Positions 1 through 12,548 of a stretch of 64,000 nucleotides of DNA are shown one piece after another; positions within the stretch are counted from its first letter, which is position 1; every line of letters begins with the position of its first letter. Under the pieces are notes generated by a model. The model was not told where the DNA came from. It did no database searches and was given only the letters and a program-made list of their open reading frames with translations. Both the position numbers and the translations under genes were made by a program. Origin of the DNA: Citrus sinensis (lineage: Eukaryota; Streptophyta; Magnoliopsida; Sapindales; Rutaceae). The stretch covers positions 1,364,001 through 1,428,000 of the forward strand of contig NC_068559.1 in NCBI RefSeq assembly GCF_022201045.2, given 5' to 3'.

Positions 1-326
1 CCAAGACATATGCAGCACTCACTCTCTTCTTCTTTGTCATCCTTCGTCGACTTTTCTGACCGGTGCAAGATAATCGGTAACGTGTTAATCGTCGTGAGAT
101 CGAGGCCCCGGGTGAGGGCTTGCTGCTCGCGTGGCACGTCGGGGTTGGAATTTTGGTGGGAGAAACGACGACAGAACCATCGCGCGTAGAGCAAGAGGAA
201 GCTGGCAAGCAAAACGACGGCGAATACTACGATGATAGAGAAGAGCGTTCGGCCGCGAATTTGGAAGTTGTGCTCGTCCAGTTCCGTGTAGTGCCAGTGA
301 AAGGGCTGAGATTCTTGCGATGCCAT
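1..326 (-). CDS. RING-H2 finger protein, ATL family (5' part, cut by window edge)
   Basis: Reading the minus strand from the ATG at 326-324 gives 108 uninterrupted codons that run off the left edge. Residues 1-27 are hydrophilic (MASQESQPFHWHYTELDEHN). Residues about 28-48 are one hydrophobic membrane segment, followed by a basic RWFCRR stop-transfer stretch. Residues 74-85 are the ATL-family GLD motif (GLDLTTINTLPI). The open frame ends in CCICLG, the first cysteine pair of a RING-H2 domain. ATL proteins are membrane-anchored E3 ubiquitin ligases, usually intronless and 150-400 residues long. The zinc-ligand core and C-terminus lie outside the window. The short N-terminus and early membrane segment resemble ATL66, but I recall this from memory. 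The family call is firm; the subfamily is not. Confidence 0.9.
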   Translation of the reverse strand, partial: MASQESQPFHWHYTELDEHNFQIRGRTLFSIIVVFAVVLLASFLLLYARWFCRRFSHQNSNPDVPREQQALTRGLDLTTINTLPIILHRSEKSTKDDKEEESECCICL

Positions 327-3004
327 TGGATTGGCGACTCTTTTTTTGACCCATTGTTTTTTTAACTCTTATTAGCGGTTGGCTATAGCCGTGGTGGCAT
401 GGTGCTGTGATGGGTTGTACGTTGTGGTACAGGTAATACTTTTACTAAAGCAGCCTCGGGTGTGCAAAAAGAGCAGTCTAGTACTCTAGTTATACACAGT
501 TTTATAGCTAGCTGACAAAATAAATGATGTGGCGGTGCTTATAAGATAAGATTAGATATATGTTCCTGTAAGAAGGATGGAAGCTGAATCGCATTACAGG
601 CGCGTGCGCATTTAGAGTTATTAGCATGATCAATTCAGCTGTTACCTTATATTGAGCGCGAATCGAGGTTGAGTTTTAAAAATTACAGTATTAAAGTGTT
701 TAATAAACACTAATTATTATATCTTAAAAGATTTATTAATATAAATTTTTTATATAATAAAAAAATTATTATATTTTTCATAATTTTATTAAAATTATGA
801 TTTAAAATTTATATATTATTAAATTTTATTTGATAGTGAATAGTTTATTATTATGAAAAAAAAAATCAATTATGTCACACATGCACGTCAATAGTTTACA
901 ATGAATCAAACGATGAATAGCATCTTTGATTAACCTGAAAAAATCGCCTTCCTAGTACCAGAATTCTTACGGACAAGCCGAAGCATATGTGCCTTCGATT
1001 TTTTTGTTTTTCATTTCCCGATCTTTTCATTTTCTCTTGTCAGCTACCAATTACATTATTTATTTAGTTAAGTAATTAAGCCTCATAATTTCATATAAAG
1101 AAAATAGATGGTCGTTCATATTGTACAGCAAAAATGAAATTAGGTGAGAGTTGAGACAGTGACCGAGGGAGTGGGATGATCAGGTTTGATTTTATTGGTA
1201 GTCTAATGGACATTCATGGATATTTATAATTCGTCTCTATCTCTCTCTCTTTTCAATCAACGAGCCACTTTCAGTTGAGATTTTGAAAACGAATGTTAGA
1301 TTATATGTATAATGCATTCCTACCAAACTTATTTTCAAGTTTAAGTAAAAGTGCATGCAATTATCCAAATTCAAGTAAATTATATACGTTGATATAAAAT
1401 TATACATTATAAAATATTGGACCATATATACATGGATAGATCTAAAAAATAAGTATGAGATTCAAGTTATGCGCCAATAACTCTTTAATTGAATTTATCG
1501 GTGGCTCCTAACATTATTATTAAGGTACAATATTTAAATTTCCTCAATCAGTAATGATAGATGTTACAAAATTTTATCTCATATTTTATTTTAAATGATC
1601 TGGCATCTGGCGTGCCGTTAAGTAGTTGATAATTTTACATAAATTGTAGATTAATCAATTACATTATCTCATTAACCAGCTGATAAATATCATAATATTT
1701 GTCATGCAGTTTTTGGATAAAATTTTAGGTTGTCTAGGAGTAAACGATCTAAAACTCAGCAAATATTACCATAAAATCTTTCTTTTCTCTTCTAGATTTA
1801 GCATATCCAAAATGATAAGCAGGAGTGGAAGACCATGACAAAGTACCTAGCCCGATTCGTTTAGAAAAGACAAAAATCATTCTTAGTACGGGAATTATAA
1901 ATTAGCTAGCCTTCTTCAATAGTGGGAATATATTGAAGAAAAGTATGATACCCGAGTTCTAATAAATTATGAAGCGCGATGATGATTATTAACTATAAAG
2001 TCAGTCATCAAGTTTCCATAATCTAGTTATATCTAGTTATCGCACCCACTATCTAAAGCTAATAGGGGAAGTTCAAATCGCTCCAACCCGTAAGTGAAAT
2101 GCCACTTCATTGCATGGCCATATAAAGTCAGTGGCAAGAAATAATTAAAAACGAACCCTCCCTTGATTAATTTTGTCGCGTAATAAAATTCATTCTCCAT
2201 AGCCATACAGAGAAATAAAGAAAAATGAAATGAAAAATTAAAAATGCACTTTAAAAAAATGATATTTTCAAAAATAAAATAAATATAAATGAAAAAGGAA
2301 GTTTCATGAGAGGATTAGAATGGTGCCAATAGTCCAACCAAATGTTGAGACGTATCGGGGCTAAATAGCAGAGGCCAAAGACTTGGGACGGGGGATGCAC
2401 ACTGGGGGGTTAATTAACCAAAATGTGTTTCTATCGATCAAAACAAGCACCATAATCAATCATGTTATTGATGTGAAGTATTCGCTATTCATGTGAAATA
2501 ATGATTAAACCAAGCAGTTAAGAAATGCATTGAACTCGTACCAGATATTTTGGCGCTCTGCAGACTGCAGGGCTGTGTCGTTTGACTCGATTCCACAACC
2601 CAAGTGTCCAGCCTATCAATCAATTATTGGTTATTGGTTGTGTGATAAAGATTCTTACTCCTATCATGGAGAGAGAGAGAGAGAGAGGGGTAGTAAATAA
2701 TGTATTTGAAGGAATCTTACAACACATTTTTTAGTTTGCCCAATGGTTCGCCTCATTTGCCTCCGAGAGCGTAGGTTTGTATTTATTGGATAAAAGTTTT
2801 AAGTTTGTGTAAAATATGCGCATATGAACTCTTCGTAGGTTTAAAATTGTGTGATGCATCTATAGATTTTAAGTTTTTAATAGTGTCTAAAAAGATGATG
2901 ATGTTAGTTAGACAGTTAGAGCACATCCTAATATCTCAAAAAGAAAATATCAAATAGATTTCCTCTTGTAAAATTTTCAAATCACACTCAGTGGGCTTTC
3001 CACT
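327..3004. other. Intergenic, AT-rich; upstream region of the ATL gene
   Basis: No coding frame with protein-like composition is visible on either strand. The first few hundred bases must hold the ATL promoter, which fires leftward. There is a GA microsatellite near 2668-2688. The rest is AT-rich sequence in which I see no structure. Confidence 0.5.
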
Positions 3005-3067
3005 GTGCCATAAGGGCACCCCTCGGGGCTCGGATGCAATGCAGTCTTATATTTAGCTGCATTGCAT
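3005..3067. repeat. Cluster of three short hairpins
   Basis: Three inverted repeats follow each other within about 60 bases. GTGCC...GGCAC lies at 3005-3019, CCCC-TC-GGGG directly after it, and an 11-bp perfect stem (ATGCAATGCAG, 3034-3044, with its complement at 3057-3067) encloses a 12-base loop. A poly-T run follows at about 3081. The origin is unknown; it could be the end of a small mobile element. Confidence 0.4.
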
Positions 3068-3096
3068 ATCTCGAGTTTAGTTTTTTTTTTTTTTGA

Positions 3097-3938
3097 GAAA
3101 TTATCCACTACTACTTAATTTTTTACACTTTATCAAAAATATATAAATTTTTTTTTTTTGCAACAATTCACCCAAAATTTACAAGGTGTGTCACCACTCT
3201 ATTCTCGTTATAACACCATTAGGGTATTCAATGGAATATTCATCAAATGACTATTTTACCCACAAAACTTAAAATGACTATTTTATCCAAGTTAAAAACA
3301 AGACTTTTAGTTACAAAGGGTAACTATAAAAAAATCTTTAAAACAATAACTATCAAATAAAAATCTTAAAAATAATTATAAATAATTTAGATAATAGAAG
3401 TTGCATATAAAAATAAATAATTATTAAAAAATCTTTAAAAATAATTAATTAAATAATTAAATAACAAATGTTAAGAAGAACACCTCCTTCTTCCCTGCCT
3501 AAATTGTTTGCAGCCGCTGTTGTGGGCTCTTCACTAAACTTATTAGCCCTAATCAATTTCCTAAATTCATGATTAGACAAAGTAATTTTTTTTTTTCAAA
3601 AAACAATTTAAAGGCTTAAGTAGATTCACGTACAAAAGATAAGAAAATTAACATATTGCATCTGCTTGAATCTTCATAAGCAAAGCTAGAAAATCATATG
3701 ATCACTTTATTAAGTCCATTGGCAAAGCTTCTAGAAAGGCGAATCCGTCATCGTTTTAGTGTGTTTAGTTCAAATGACAAATTTAACCTTTTGATGTCAG
3801 CAATATTCTAACAAGATTATGACGAAAGTGGAACAATGATAACTTTGTAAACATTAGATAGATTGTTGAAAAAAAAAAAAAAAGATTTGTGTTGTTTTGA
3901 TAAAGTGTGAAAAATCAAGTGGTCCGTAGATAATTTTC
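3097..3938. mobile_element. Non-autonomous DNA transposon with about 42-bp terminal inverted repeats (Mutator-like MITE)
   Basis: The left end (3097 to about 3139) and the reverse complement of the right end (about 3897-3938) align over roughly 42 bp with few mismatches. Shared blocks are GAAA-TTATC-AC near the tip and ACACTTTATCAAAA at the inner edge. The tips lie in poly-T on both sides, so a 9-10 bp poly-T target duplication is possible but not diagnostic. The interior has no coding frame. Long TIRs and a G-starting tip suit a Mutator-type MITE; the superfamily is inferred. Confidence 0.6.
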
Positions 3939-6870
3939 TTTTTTTTTAATACTATAATAAACCAAAATAAGTTTATAATTTAATATTATATTATATTATA
4001 ATACACTATTGAATTTATTTTCTTTTATTTTTACATTATAATAAATAATAAAAATTTATTTATTTATTACTTAATAATATTATATTATATTTTTATATAA
4101 TAATATTAAAAATATAGTTAAACAATGAATTACTTAATTGTATTATAATAATTAATATGTAAAAATTGATTATTATTTAATAAGTTAATATAAATAATAA
4201 CAAATACTTAAATAATATAAAAATATAATACAATAAAATTAATTATATTAATTTAAAATAAATAGTAACATAAATAATGATAAAAAATATTATTACATAT
4301 ATTACCGTCCATACTGCACCAAATTTGATATTAGATTACAACTTAATACACCCAATATAATGCAATACAATTAGTATATGTGCCAGAAGCACCCTAACTG
4401 TTCAGCCTTGGTCACTTTGAGACAGTCAAAATTCTGTGGGGGGTCCATGCCCACCCGTTCTATATATCTGCGATTGCGAGCAGCTGAGCACGAAGTCTCT
4501 GCTAATTAGCTTTACAGTATATAGAAGCAGACACTATCATTTATCTGTTCACTCGTTGAAATCTGAATCCCCAACAAAGTGAACCCCGCTTTCTCGGATT
4601 ATACACAAAACAGTGATTTTAAAATCCACAGCATAAGGCAAGCTAACAATTCAGTAACAATGAGTTACAGTAAATTGAAAAGTATGCAGACAAATGGAAA
4701 TCAATATATAGCAATCTACAAATTCCGGACAGTTAACATTTGCATGAACAAGAATTACACAACTAATCCGATTGTCTGAGGATATGTAAAAACTTCCATG
4801 TAAATTACGACATTCAAACTGATGAATATAAGACAGAAGCTGAAAGTAAAAACGGGACACATCATAATAGGCAATTAAAAATGAAAGTAGCATCACAAGT
4901 TCACAACTAGGAGGAGATCCTGAGCTGATCAAGCTATAGAACACAAGCTATTCCAAATACAATGAACAATCATCCAAAAAAATTCTAATACCCCACGAAA
5001 GTGACGACTAGAAAACTCAGCAACAGCATATCTATAACTTTAAGTTGTACTTTATTATCGAGATGAAGAATGCAATATATGTGACCTTAAATATAATTTT
5101 TCTCTGATGTTCTATTCAAGTTATAAAAGCAATCAATCTAAATGCATAGCGATGCATCCACACAAGGAAGACAACATTTATCAATTGAATAAAACTAAAT
5201 CAGACACAAAGTTGTTAATTGAAAGTGAGACAGATCTTAATGAACGAGATAAAACTTCTTAATTTCCACCAAACACATCATCTATTGATAAAGCTTAGTT
5301 AAAGTTGGTTTTTGATGTTAGGAATCCAAAATGATGAATCTAAACCCGCTAGATTCAACATGTATATAGAAAGTCTAGAAAAAGGCAAATTGACTCAAGA
5401 TCAAAGACACAATTAACCAAAATCATAATATTCATGACTAGAAATGCTAACAAATTAAGAAAAATGCCAACTTGAAATCAAGAACTTTTAGTTTAATTAA
5501 AATTTTAAATTCCATTAAAGGTTTAAGGAAACAAAACCCGTTTGCATTCAATTAATTCTACATTTATACAAAGAGCACCTACAAATTTATCAGTTTTAGT
5601 TAAACATGAGCTATGCCATAAATATTCGTCTACACTTAACCTTTTCTACATATTTTTTTTTAAAAAAGGAAAACTTAAGGGGGGAAAAAATGTAAGAAGG
5701 CCCACAATATCCACAATGCCCCCGATGCCCTAACATAAAGGATATTAGCACAAAAATTTTTCCCAAAAAGAGAACAAAGAATATATTAACTACACATCTA
5801 CCATGCCATTGCTAATATTATATCCAGAAAAGCAAAATAATCAAGAAAAGAATAATCACAAATATGCAAAAGAGATACTTGCCAGTACTACTTACTTTGC
5901 AAGCTTATGAAATGAACATATATAATTAATGTTATCACAATATTAAAGTAATTATCACTACAGCTCATGATCACCACGTACAAGTTACTTATCATTTCTT
6001 AAAAGTGCTGCTCACACAGGAAATAGTGTTCCATTTGAGGTTCATAGCCTCTTTGGTTCAAGTCTAGCTAGCTGCAGCTTAAACAGGAATTAATGCCAGA
6101 AATTGTTCAATTGATCAGCTGTAAATTGTGAACTGTGAGATATATCAAAATGATTGCAGATAAATGAGATCAAACGTATTCCAAATGAAACACCCATATG
6201 AAATAGGTTCCTTCATATTATTTGTTAATTTTCTTCGGAAAGCATAACGAGAAAAAACACTATTACAACAGCATCTAAATTAGGAAAAAGAGGTGAACAT
6301 TTTCTTGCAATATAAAGCTAATAATATGATTCTTTTTCTTTTTCTCACAATAAATTAACAAACGACAATGATAAAATTTTACTTCAAAAATTGCTTTCTT
6401 CCATTCCTTAACAACATGCAAGTATCCTCCCAAACCCTAAGGACCCCAAAATCCTGACACCCCGTCATCAAATTACCATTGAAAATACAAATCTCAAATG
6501 CAGTATATATATAAGACAGCATGCAGCAATAAAAGCTCATCAATTATATCCTCTACCTGTTGATAGAAAATTGTATTTTAAAGAACCTCTCTTTAATTCC
6601 CTCTTGATCTTCAATTCTTCAACTTGAACTTGAACTTTAATTCCGTGATTCCCTTTTTCTTCATCTTCTTTGAAGTCTTTGAATGTTGTCTATATTGTCA
6701 TGATCCTCATCTCCAAGATCGATCTCAATTTGATGAGATGGCCCCAACAACTATTACCGGTTGCACTAGTTTAATATATATGCATACTAGATTAACAAAA
6801 CAATTAATTAATGACCATAAAAACCCTCTAATTCTAATTCGCTTGCATGCAACAATTATAATTATCAATA
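3939..6870. other. Intergenic, no gene recognised; downstream side of ABI4
   Basis: The first 400 bases are almost pure A/T. The stretch 4430-6870 is less AT-biased, but the short open frames in it (such as 4651-4944 minus and 6624-6878 plus) have no recognisable protein features. The 3' UTR of the ABI4 gene must lie at the right end, below 6871. Confidence 0.5.
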
Positions 6871-7920
6871 TTATGTAGAAAAGAAAGGATCAAACAAGAA
6901 AGGATCAGTATAATCCCAAAGACACGTTGGTGGATAATCTTCTTCGTTTGTCAGCGGCCAAATGGAAGGTGATCCGGGCCCAACTGACATATTCGGATTC
7001 GGCGCAGCAGCCGCCTCCGCCGGTGGTGCATGTGCTACTTGAGTTGATAGAGACAAAGTTGAGCCCATGGACCCCGCAATTGAGCTGATATCATGGTACA
7101 AACAATTTTGTTCGTACTGTTGTTGATGATTAGGGTTTCCGTACGAGGATGTTGATGCTGCTGCTGCGAGTGTGTCATTGATACAGCTAACACTATTCAA
7201 CCCATCGGGTACTTGTTGTATTTGAAGATGATGATGATGATAATTTTGAATCTCGCATTGCTGTTGCATCATCATATCTCGCTGGTTTTGAACTTGAACT
7301 ATGTTAGGGCACAACAAAGCCGATGAAACGCTCATGATGTTTGGGTAAACCCCGTAAGGAACAAGCCCAGATGAAGAAGATAACCCAGCGCCGGCCGCTG
7401 GGTTAGCTGAACTGGCTGAGAAAGTGAAGCCGAAGCCGGTGGGCCGGGGAAGCAGAGGTCTAAGGGTTTGTTGTGAAGAGTTAGAAGAGGAGGATCCACC
7501 ACCACCACCACCGCGCGTGGAATTAGAAGAGTGAGATGAAGACGAAGAGGTCGAAGGCTGAAGATTGAGCTGGGCCCTGGAGCCGTAGAGGATAATAGCG
7601 GCGCGGTCATAAGCTCGTGCCGCATCCTCAGCCGTGGCAAAAGTGCCAAGCCACTTTCTTGTACGTTTCCTTGGCTCTCGGATCTCAGCTACCCATTTGC
7701 CCCAGCTCCTTTGCCTCACTCCTCTATATCTGAACTTGCTATTATCAGGACCCCCTTTACCTTTGCACTTCTTGTTGTTGTTGTTATTATTATTATTGTT
7801 GCTGCTGTTGTTGCAGGTGTTATCACTGGTTGTGATGGTGCTGCTATCAGTGGATTTGGTGTTATTTGTGGTGGTGACAGTGGCGTTTTCTTGAATAGGG
7901 TGAGGAGATGAGTCGTCCAT
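6871..7920 (-). CDS. ABI4: ABI4-type AP2/ERF transcription factor
   Basis: Single-exon frame of 349 codons. Residues 52-62 are the ABI4-specific [11 protein letters not shown] lead-in. Residues 63-120 form one complete AP2 domain with [20 protein letters not shown], a Val and Glu at the DREB-type 14/19 positions, and GSRAQLNL at its end. A Ser-rich linker leads to LRPLLPRP at 153-160, the conserved ABI4 motif. The acidic C-terminus ([11 protein letters not shown] onward) matches the ABI4 activation region. Asn, Gly/Ser, His and Ala homopolymers fill the rest. In Arabidopsis, ABI4 binds CE1-like sites and mediates abscisic acid, sugar and plastid-to-nucleus signals; that role is inferred by orthology. 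Length fits the family (Arabidopsis about 330 residues). The 5' leader is partly duplicated (7940-8231). Confidence 0.95.
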   Translation of the reverse strand: MDDSSPHPIQENATVTTTNNTKSTDSSTITTSDNTCNNSSNNNNNNNNNKKCKGKGGPDNSKFRYRGVRQRSWGKWVAEIREPRKRTRKWLGTFATAEDAARAYDRAAIILYGSRAQLNLQPSTSSSSSHSSNSTRGGGGGGSSSSNSSQQTLRPLLPRPTGFGFTFSASSANPAAGAGLSSSSGLVPYGVYPNIMSVSSALLCPNIVQVQNQRDMMMQQQCEIQNYHHHHLQIQQVPDGLNSVSCINDTLAAAASTSSYGNPNHQQQYEQNCLYHDISSIAGSMGSTLSLSTQVAHAPPAEAAAAPNPNMSVGPGSPSIWPLTNEEDYPPTCLWDYTDPFLFDPFFST

Positions 7921-7939
7921 TTTGTGAAGGGGGGTGCTT

Positions 7940-8231
7940 TTAAGAATTAAAAGTAAGAGAAAGAAGGAGAGTGGCCTCGTTATTGGTATTGTAATAACTT
8001 AAGGGACTACTTTGATTGATTAAAGAACATTTTTTCAAAATTTTCGAAATAGAGAAGTTATTATTTTTCAAGTGTCAAATTTGTTAAGAATTAAAAGTAA
8101 GAGAAAGAAGGAGAGTGGCCTCGTTATTGGTATTGTAATAACTTAAGGGACTAATTTGATTGATTAAAGAACATTTTTTCAAAATTTTCGAAATAGAGAA
8201 GTTATTATTTTTCAAGTGTCAAATTTGTTAA
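7940..8231. repeat. 144-bp perfect-period tandem duplication in the ABI4 leader/promoter
   Basis: Two head-to-tail copies (7940-8083 and 8084-8227, with 4 further matching bases) differ by one substitution, C at 8010 versus A at 8154. The repeat starts 20 bp upstream of the ABI4 start codon and ends about 30 bp before a TATA-like run. It therefore probably lengthens the 5' leader. The near identity indicates a recent event. Confidence 0.95.
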
Positions 8232-8258
8232 TGGTGGACACTGGCGGTGATATCATAG

Positions 8259-8272
8259 TTATATATATATGT
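8259..8272 (-). promoter_or_regulatory. Candidate TATA box of ABI4
   Basis: On the minus strand this reads TATATATATAAC, about 340 bp upstream of the ABI4 ATG. Without the 144-bp duplication the distance would be about 195 bp, a more usual spacing. No other convincing TATA motif lies between it and the ATG. Confidence 0.45.
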
Positions 8273-8295
8273 GTGTAATGTGCAAGAGGGAGAAA

Positions 8296-8476
8296 GATCA
8301 GGATTCTCTCCTGATCTAATCATGTCCTGAGCAAATAACTCAATTGATGATTGATAGTTAATAAATAAAAAAATAAAAAAAATTAAATCTTACCCATACA
8401 TTACAATTAAAAGATACATGATAGAAAATTTTAAAAAACTTAAAAGAGATCAGATCATAACAGAATCCTTTTTCAA
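8296..8476. mobile_element. Small MITE, copy 1 of a family also present at about 16161
   Basis: The left edge reads GATCAGGATTCTCTCCTGAT, and a degenerate inverted copy lies at the right edge (AATCC...). The interior is AT-rich with AAATCTTA-type sequence shared with the second copy. GGGAGAAA occurs immediately outside both proposed ends (8288-8295 and 8477-8484), a candidate 8-bp target duplication. The inverted repeats are offset from those ends, so the boundaries are tentative. Confidence 0.5.
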
Positions 8477-11400
8477 GGGAGAAAGGGGGGATCGCTGAGC
8501 AATGAAGGAAACAGACTGATCGTGTGAAGACTGAACTTGAGCAGATTGGTTTTGGAATTTGGACTGATTAATTTATTGTTTTATTTGATTTTTATTGCAA
8601 AATTTTCAATGTTTTGTTTTGGCAAAAATCTTTCTGTGAGAGAAAATCACTGGTTGCATTAGTGAGAAACTCTTACATTATTATACTATACATCCACCAA
8701 TCAATTTTTTTTAATAAAAAATAATAATATATTTATAAGGTTAGAATTTATACCTCAAATAATTTATCTAATAGTAGTTTTTTTCGGAAGCAGTTTGGTA
8801 GTGTTTTAATTTTTAAAATAATTGCTTTAATAATCAATTGTAAAAGAATTAGTTGAAATAAAATTTATTTATAAAAGTCGTGTGAATTTTAAAAGTATTG
8901 GCATTTATTTAATAAATCTCTTATTGTTAAATTACTGTAAGAATGCATATAATTAAAATGGACATCATTTTTAATAAAATTTATTTGCATGGTTTTTAAC
9001 ATTATATATAATTTTTTTTATTGTGTGTATATAATAATCGATAATGAAAATATTTTTTATTTTATAATTTATTTTTTATTTTGTTATCTTAATATAATGG
9101 GTAATAATAATAATCTATTTAAGTTAAGAATTTTATTTTTTAATCGAATGGATTTTTATAATATATGTAAGTATATGTATAGAAATGTATTAAGTATAAG
9201 ATTTTGAAAAGGTACCTCTCCCCTACTTTTGAAAATCTAACATAGGATAATATAATCTTACAAAAATTAATTTTTTTAAAAACTATCAAACATCAAAATT
9301 AACTTTTAATTTTTCAAAAGTAATTCCAAACCTACGCTAAGAAAGATATTAGCAACTTCTTATTGGTGCATTTTCAATTTGGCATTATTGTTGAATGCTA
9401 GGCTTACAGCGGATTCGTTCGAAATTTATTACTATTTTTGTTTTTTCACATACTAGCTGCACAAAAAAGGATAAATGTAATTTGAAAGTATAATGGAAAT
9501 GAAAGAAAATTCACTTTAGAAAAACAAGATTAACTTAGAAAAACATGTATATATTACAAAAAGAGAGAAGACCTTTCTTATATTCATGCTGGTTGATTTA
9601 TCTCGTATCACATAATATAAAAGATTTATGACTCATAACTCGCTCATATTAGTCATATATACATACAAAAAAGAAAAAAAAAAGTTATCATCGTGTTATA
9701 ACAGGAAAAAAAAAATCCTATTTTATGTTTTTGTATCATGCATGATCAGCTAATTTCATGCCCATATAGGATCAGTGTCTTTTTTTTTTCAACATTTCAC
9801 ACGGGGTGTACGCAAAATTTCCATCTAATGATTACTAACGGTGATGAGAATCAGTCTTTTTATATTTGAAAAAAAAAAACACTCTAATTAAAGCAAATTT
9901 GAGCATTTTTTTAATAAGATATTGACATTTTAAAAAAAAAAGTGAATATTTTGTCATAATAATTTTACAAGTATGTTTTGAGTTTATCTCATATGGGTTG
10001 GTGAAGCTCATGCCTCAAAGCTAGGGCACCAAGATGCTTCCTGGCTGCTGCTTCTCTCTGGTTGCTTGCCGCCTTTACTTTTAGGGTTCGCTTCCATGTA
10101 TTACTTCGTTTAGAAGGCAGGAATTTGAAGAGCTTCCTTTGTAAGACAAGCTTCAACTGCCATAAACTTTCGATCACTAACTTCGCTATTAAATTTAATT
10201 TATTTTTCTTATCTTAAGGCCTATATATATATATACACACATAATCAGTTTTTTTAATCCAAACTTCCCTTATGATTAATTGAACTTGTTATCAACACCA
10301 GCTATACAAGCAGTCAGAGGCCGGAAATCACAACCTTAAATTACATTTGCTAGTTATTTTAATTTATTTTCATTATTATTTTTATAAAACACCTTCAATG
10401 GAAAGCTTCTTATAATACTTTCAGTGTGAGCGTATCTTATTCACTACATATAAAATTTTATTTTTCCTTAAAAAACCTTTAAATAAATTTCCAATTTCGC
10501 CCCATCTTAGCCATTCCACTGTAAGCCTGCAACCTAATTCATTGTGGTAGGGACATAGTTGCTAGTTGTTCTTAATTTCTATTTTCTAGCTCAGAGCTTT
10601 ATGATCAGAGTTTATGAATTGTCAGCAAACTTCTGCATGATGATGAAAATATGTCTGCATGTAGTAACTGGGTGGCTTATCCTGAAACAAAGAATACATA
10701 AAGTAAATTAAGAGATACCCATATTTTATTATATATTTTAGGATAATATTAGATTTGTTATGTTGCCCGCCGAATTAGTTAGGGTCATGAGCACGGGACA
10801 TAAAAGATCTCAAATTAATAATTTTTTTACTTTACACATCTTAAGTTATGATCTTAAGTTATGAAAGTTTGCCTCAATGATTGATTGAAGGGATCAATTT
10901 AAAGAGAATTGGCTTTTCGGAAAAGCAATCGTATAAATAGATGACGCATAAAAGTAACAAGTGAACTGTGTAAATTAAGTCAAGATTGATTCAATAAAGC
11001 TACAAATTTTATTTTCTGAAATTATGAAGCTATAAATTGATATCGTATATGTAGAATTTTGATAATTATTTTGGCGAGTAGTTTTTAATTTTAAAATTAA
11101 TTTTTCAAGCTAATCCACCTTGAAGGTGCATTAAAGGATTATTCAATTCCCAATAAGGCACGAGAGTTGCCACTTGCTAGGTCAGAAGATTAATTAGTAG
11201 GGCGTGTAGAGTTTTTCTACTTTGGACACATGCAAGTTATCCTGCCGGTAATATTGTAAAATCTCAAGTCTTCGATCATGAAAATTTTATTAGTTTAACA
11301 AATATTAATATATTGATAGAAATATCAATATATTGATAATTATTAATAATTATTGAATCATCGGTAAGTAATAATTTATTAATTTATAAAGAAAATATGA

Positions 11401-12548
11401 CATTAATAGTAAGAATGTTTATAAAGTATAGAGGTAATATATTCAATAACGTAGTAATTTTGTCAAATTATAGGATATAATTCTAATTTGGTCTTGATTG
11501 AGAATCAATGACTTCCCGATTGTATGGGTGGATGGATCACGATTACATATATTTCATCATAGAAGATTTTTAGAGGCAATATAATAATTCGATTTCTTTT
11601 TTATTTCTCTTAATATAACACATAAAGTACAATAATGACTTCTTATATGAAAGGTGTGAAGAAAACAATAATGATCGATGAAATGTGTAAAACATTATGC
11701 AGTACAACAAAGAAAAATCATAAATATGTATTTATTTTTAAATTTGTTAATTATTAATTTATTCATTAATTGGGTCCTATAGTAAATTTTTTTTTTAATT
11801 TTAGTATCTAATAAATTTATCAAATTATTAATTTACCACATTGGTCACAAGTCGGGACAATAATTATTATTATTATTTTAATCGAAGTTATCAATCTATC
11901 AAATATTAATTTAACAAGGTTATACTTTTAAAAAGAAAACATTACAAGAACAAAAACTAAATACTCCAATTAAAAGAGGAAAAATATAAATTTCAGTTAC
12001 AATGAAGTGTGTGTATATAATATTTTTATTTTTTAGCGGCGTTCTTATTTTAATTTTTACCAAAAAACTGATCATATATATAGATTAGCAGCCTAAAGAC
12101 ACCTTTACTTTTACATTCATTAATATTCATTAAATTTGATATGAATTGAGACTTATTAAAATTAAATATTTAAAATTTTTTAATATTTTCTACCTATACG
12201 AACCCACCCTAAAATTCCCCTCTTATGTTCTCTCTCCCTCCCTCTTCTCTTCTCTTGTTTTTTTTCTCAGTCCGTGTGAAATCAACCACAATCACCCCCC
12301 TTCCGTTTTTTCTTTAGCCTTCACGTGCGTCCCTCCCTCTCTCCTCTCATTTTCAATCACTACTTTTTGTTAGTCAATCTCTTTCTCCAAATTCATCAAG
12401 TAATTAACTCCAACCTGCAGAAATTCTATCCAAAAGCCTGTCCATTGACAAGCAAGAAAACTGAAAGCCAGTGTTTAATTCTTCCCCAAAACTTTATTTG
12501 ATGGATTTCTCACAATACGCGAAGAAGTATTTTGCTTTCTTCGTTCTC
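8477..12548. other. Intergenic, AT-rich, upstream of ABI4
   Basis: Mostly A/T-rich DNA with homopolymer runs and no family-level coding match. The pyrimidine-rich stretch 12180-12380 resembles a plant 5' leader on the plus strand, but no credible coding exon follows it. One possible gene fragment at 9989-10177 is listed separately. A 12-bp palindromic stem of AT sequence lies near 11300-11335. Confidence 0.5.
9989..10177 (-). pseudogene. Possible orphan 3' exon or gene fragment, basic peptide
   Basis: The frame encodes about 60 residues, is Lys/Arg/Ala-rich (contains KRTLKVKAASNQREAAARK) and ends in a stop codon at 9989-9991. Base composition is much less AT-biased than its surroundings. It has no ATG at the 5' end (the frame opens with GTG), so it would need an upstream exon, which I cannot find. 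I do not recognise the sequence. It may be a relic exon or chance. Confidence 0.2.

Noticed and set aside
7332-7894. Open frames on both strands inside ABI4
   Set aside because: They overlap the AP2 gene in other frames and are composed of Ser, Leu or Val runs produced by its homopolymer codons.
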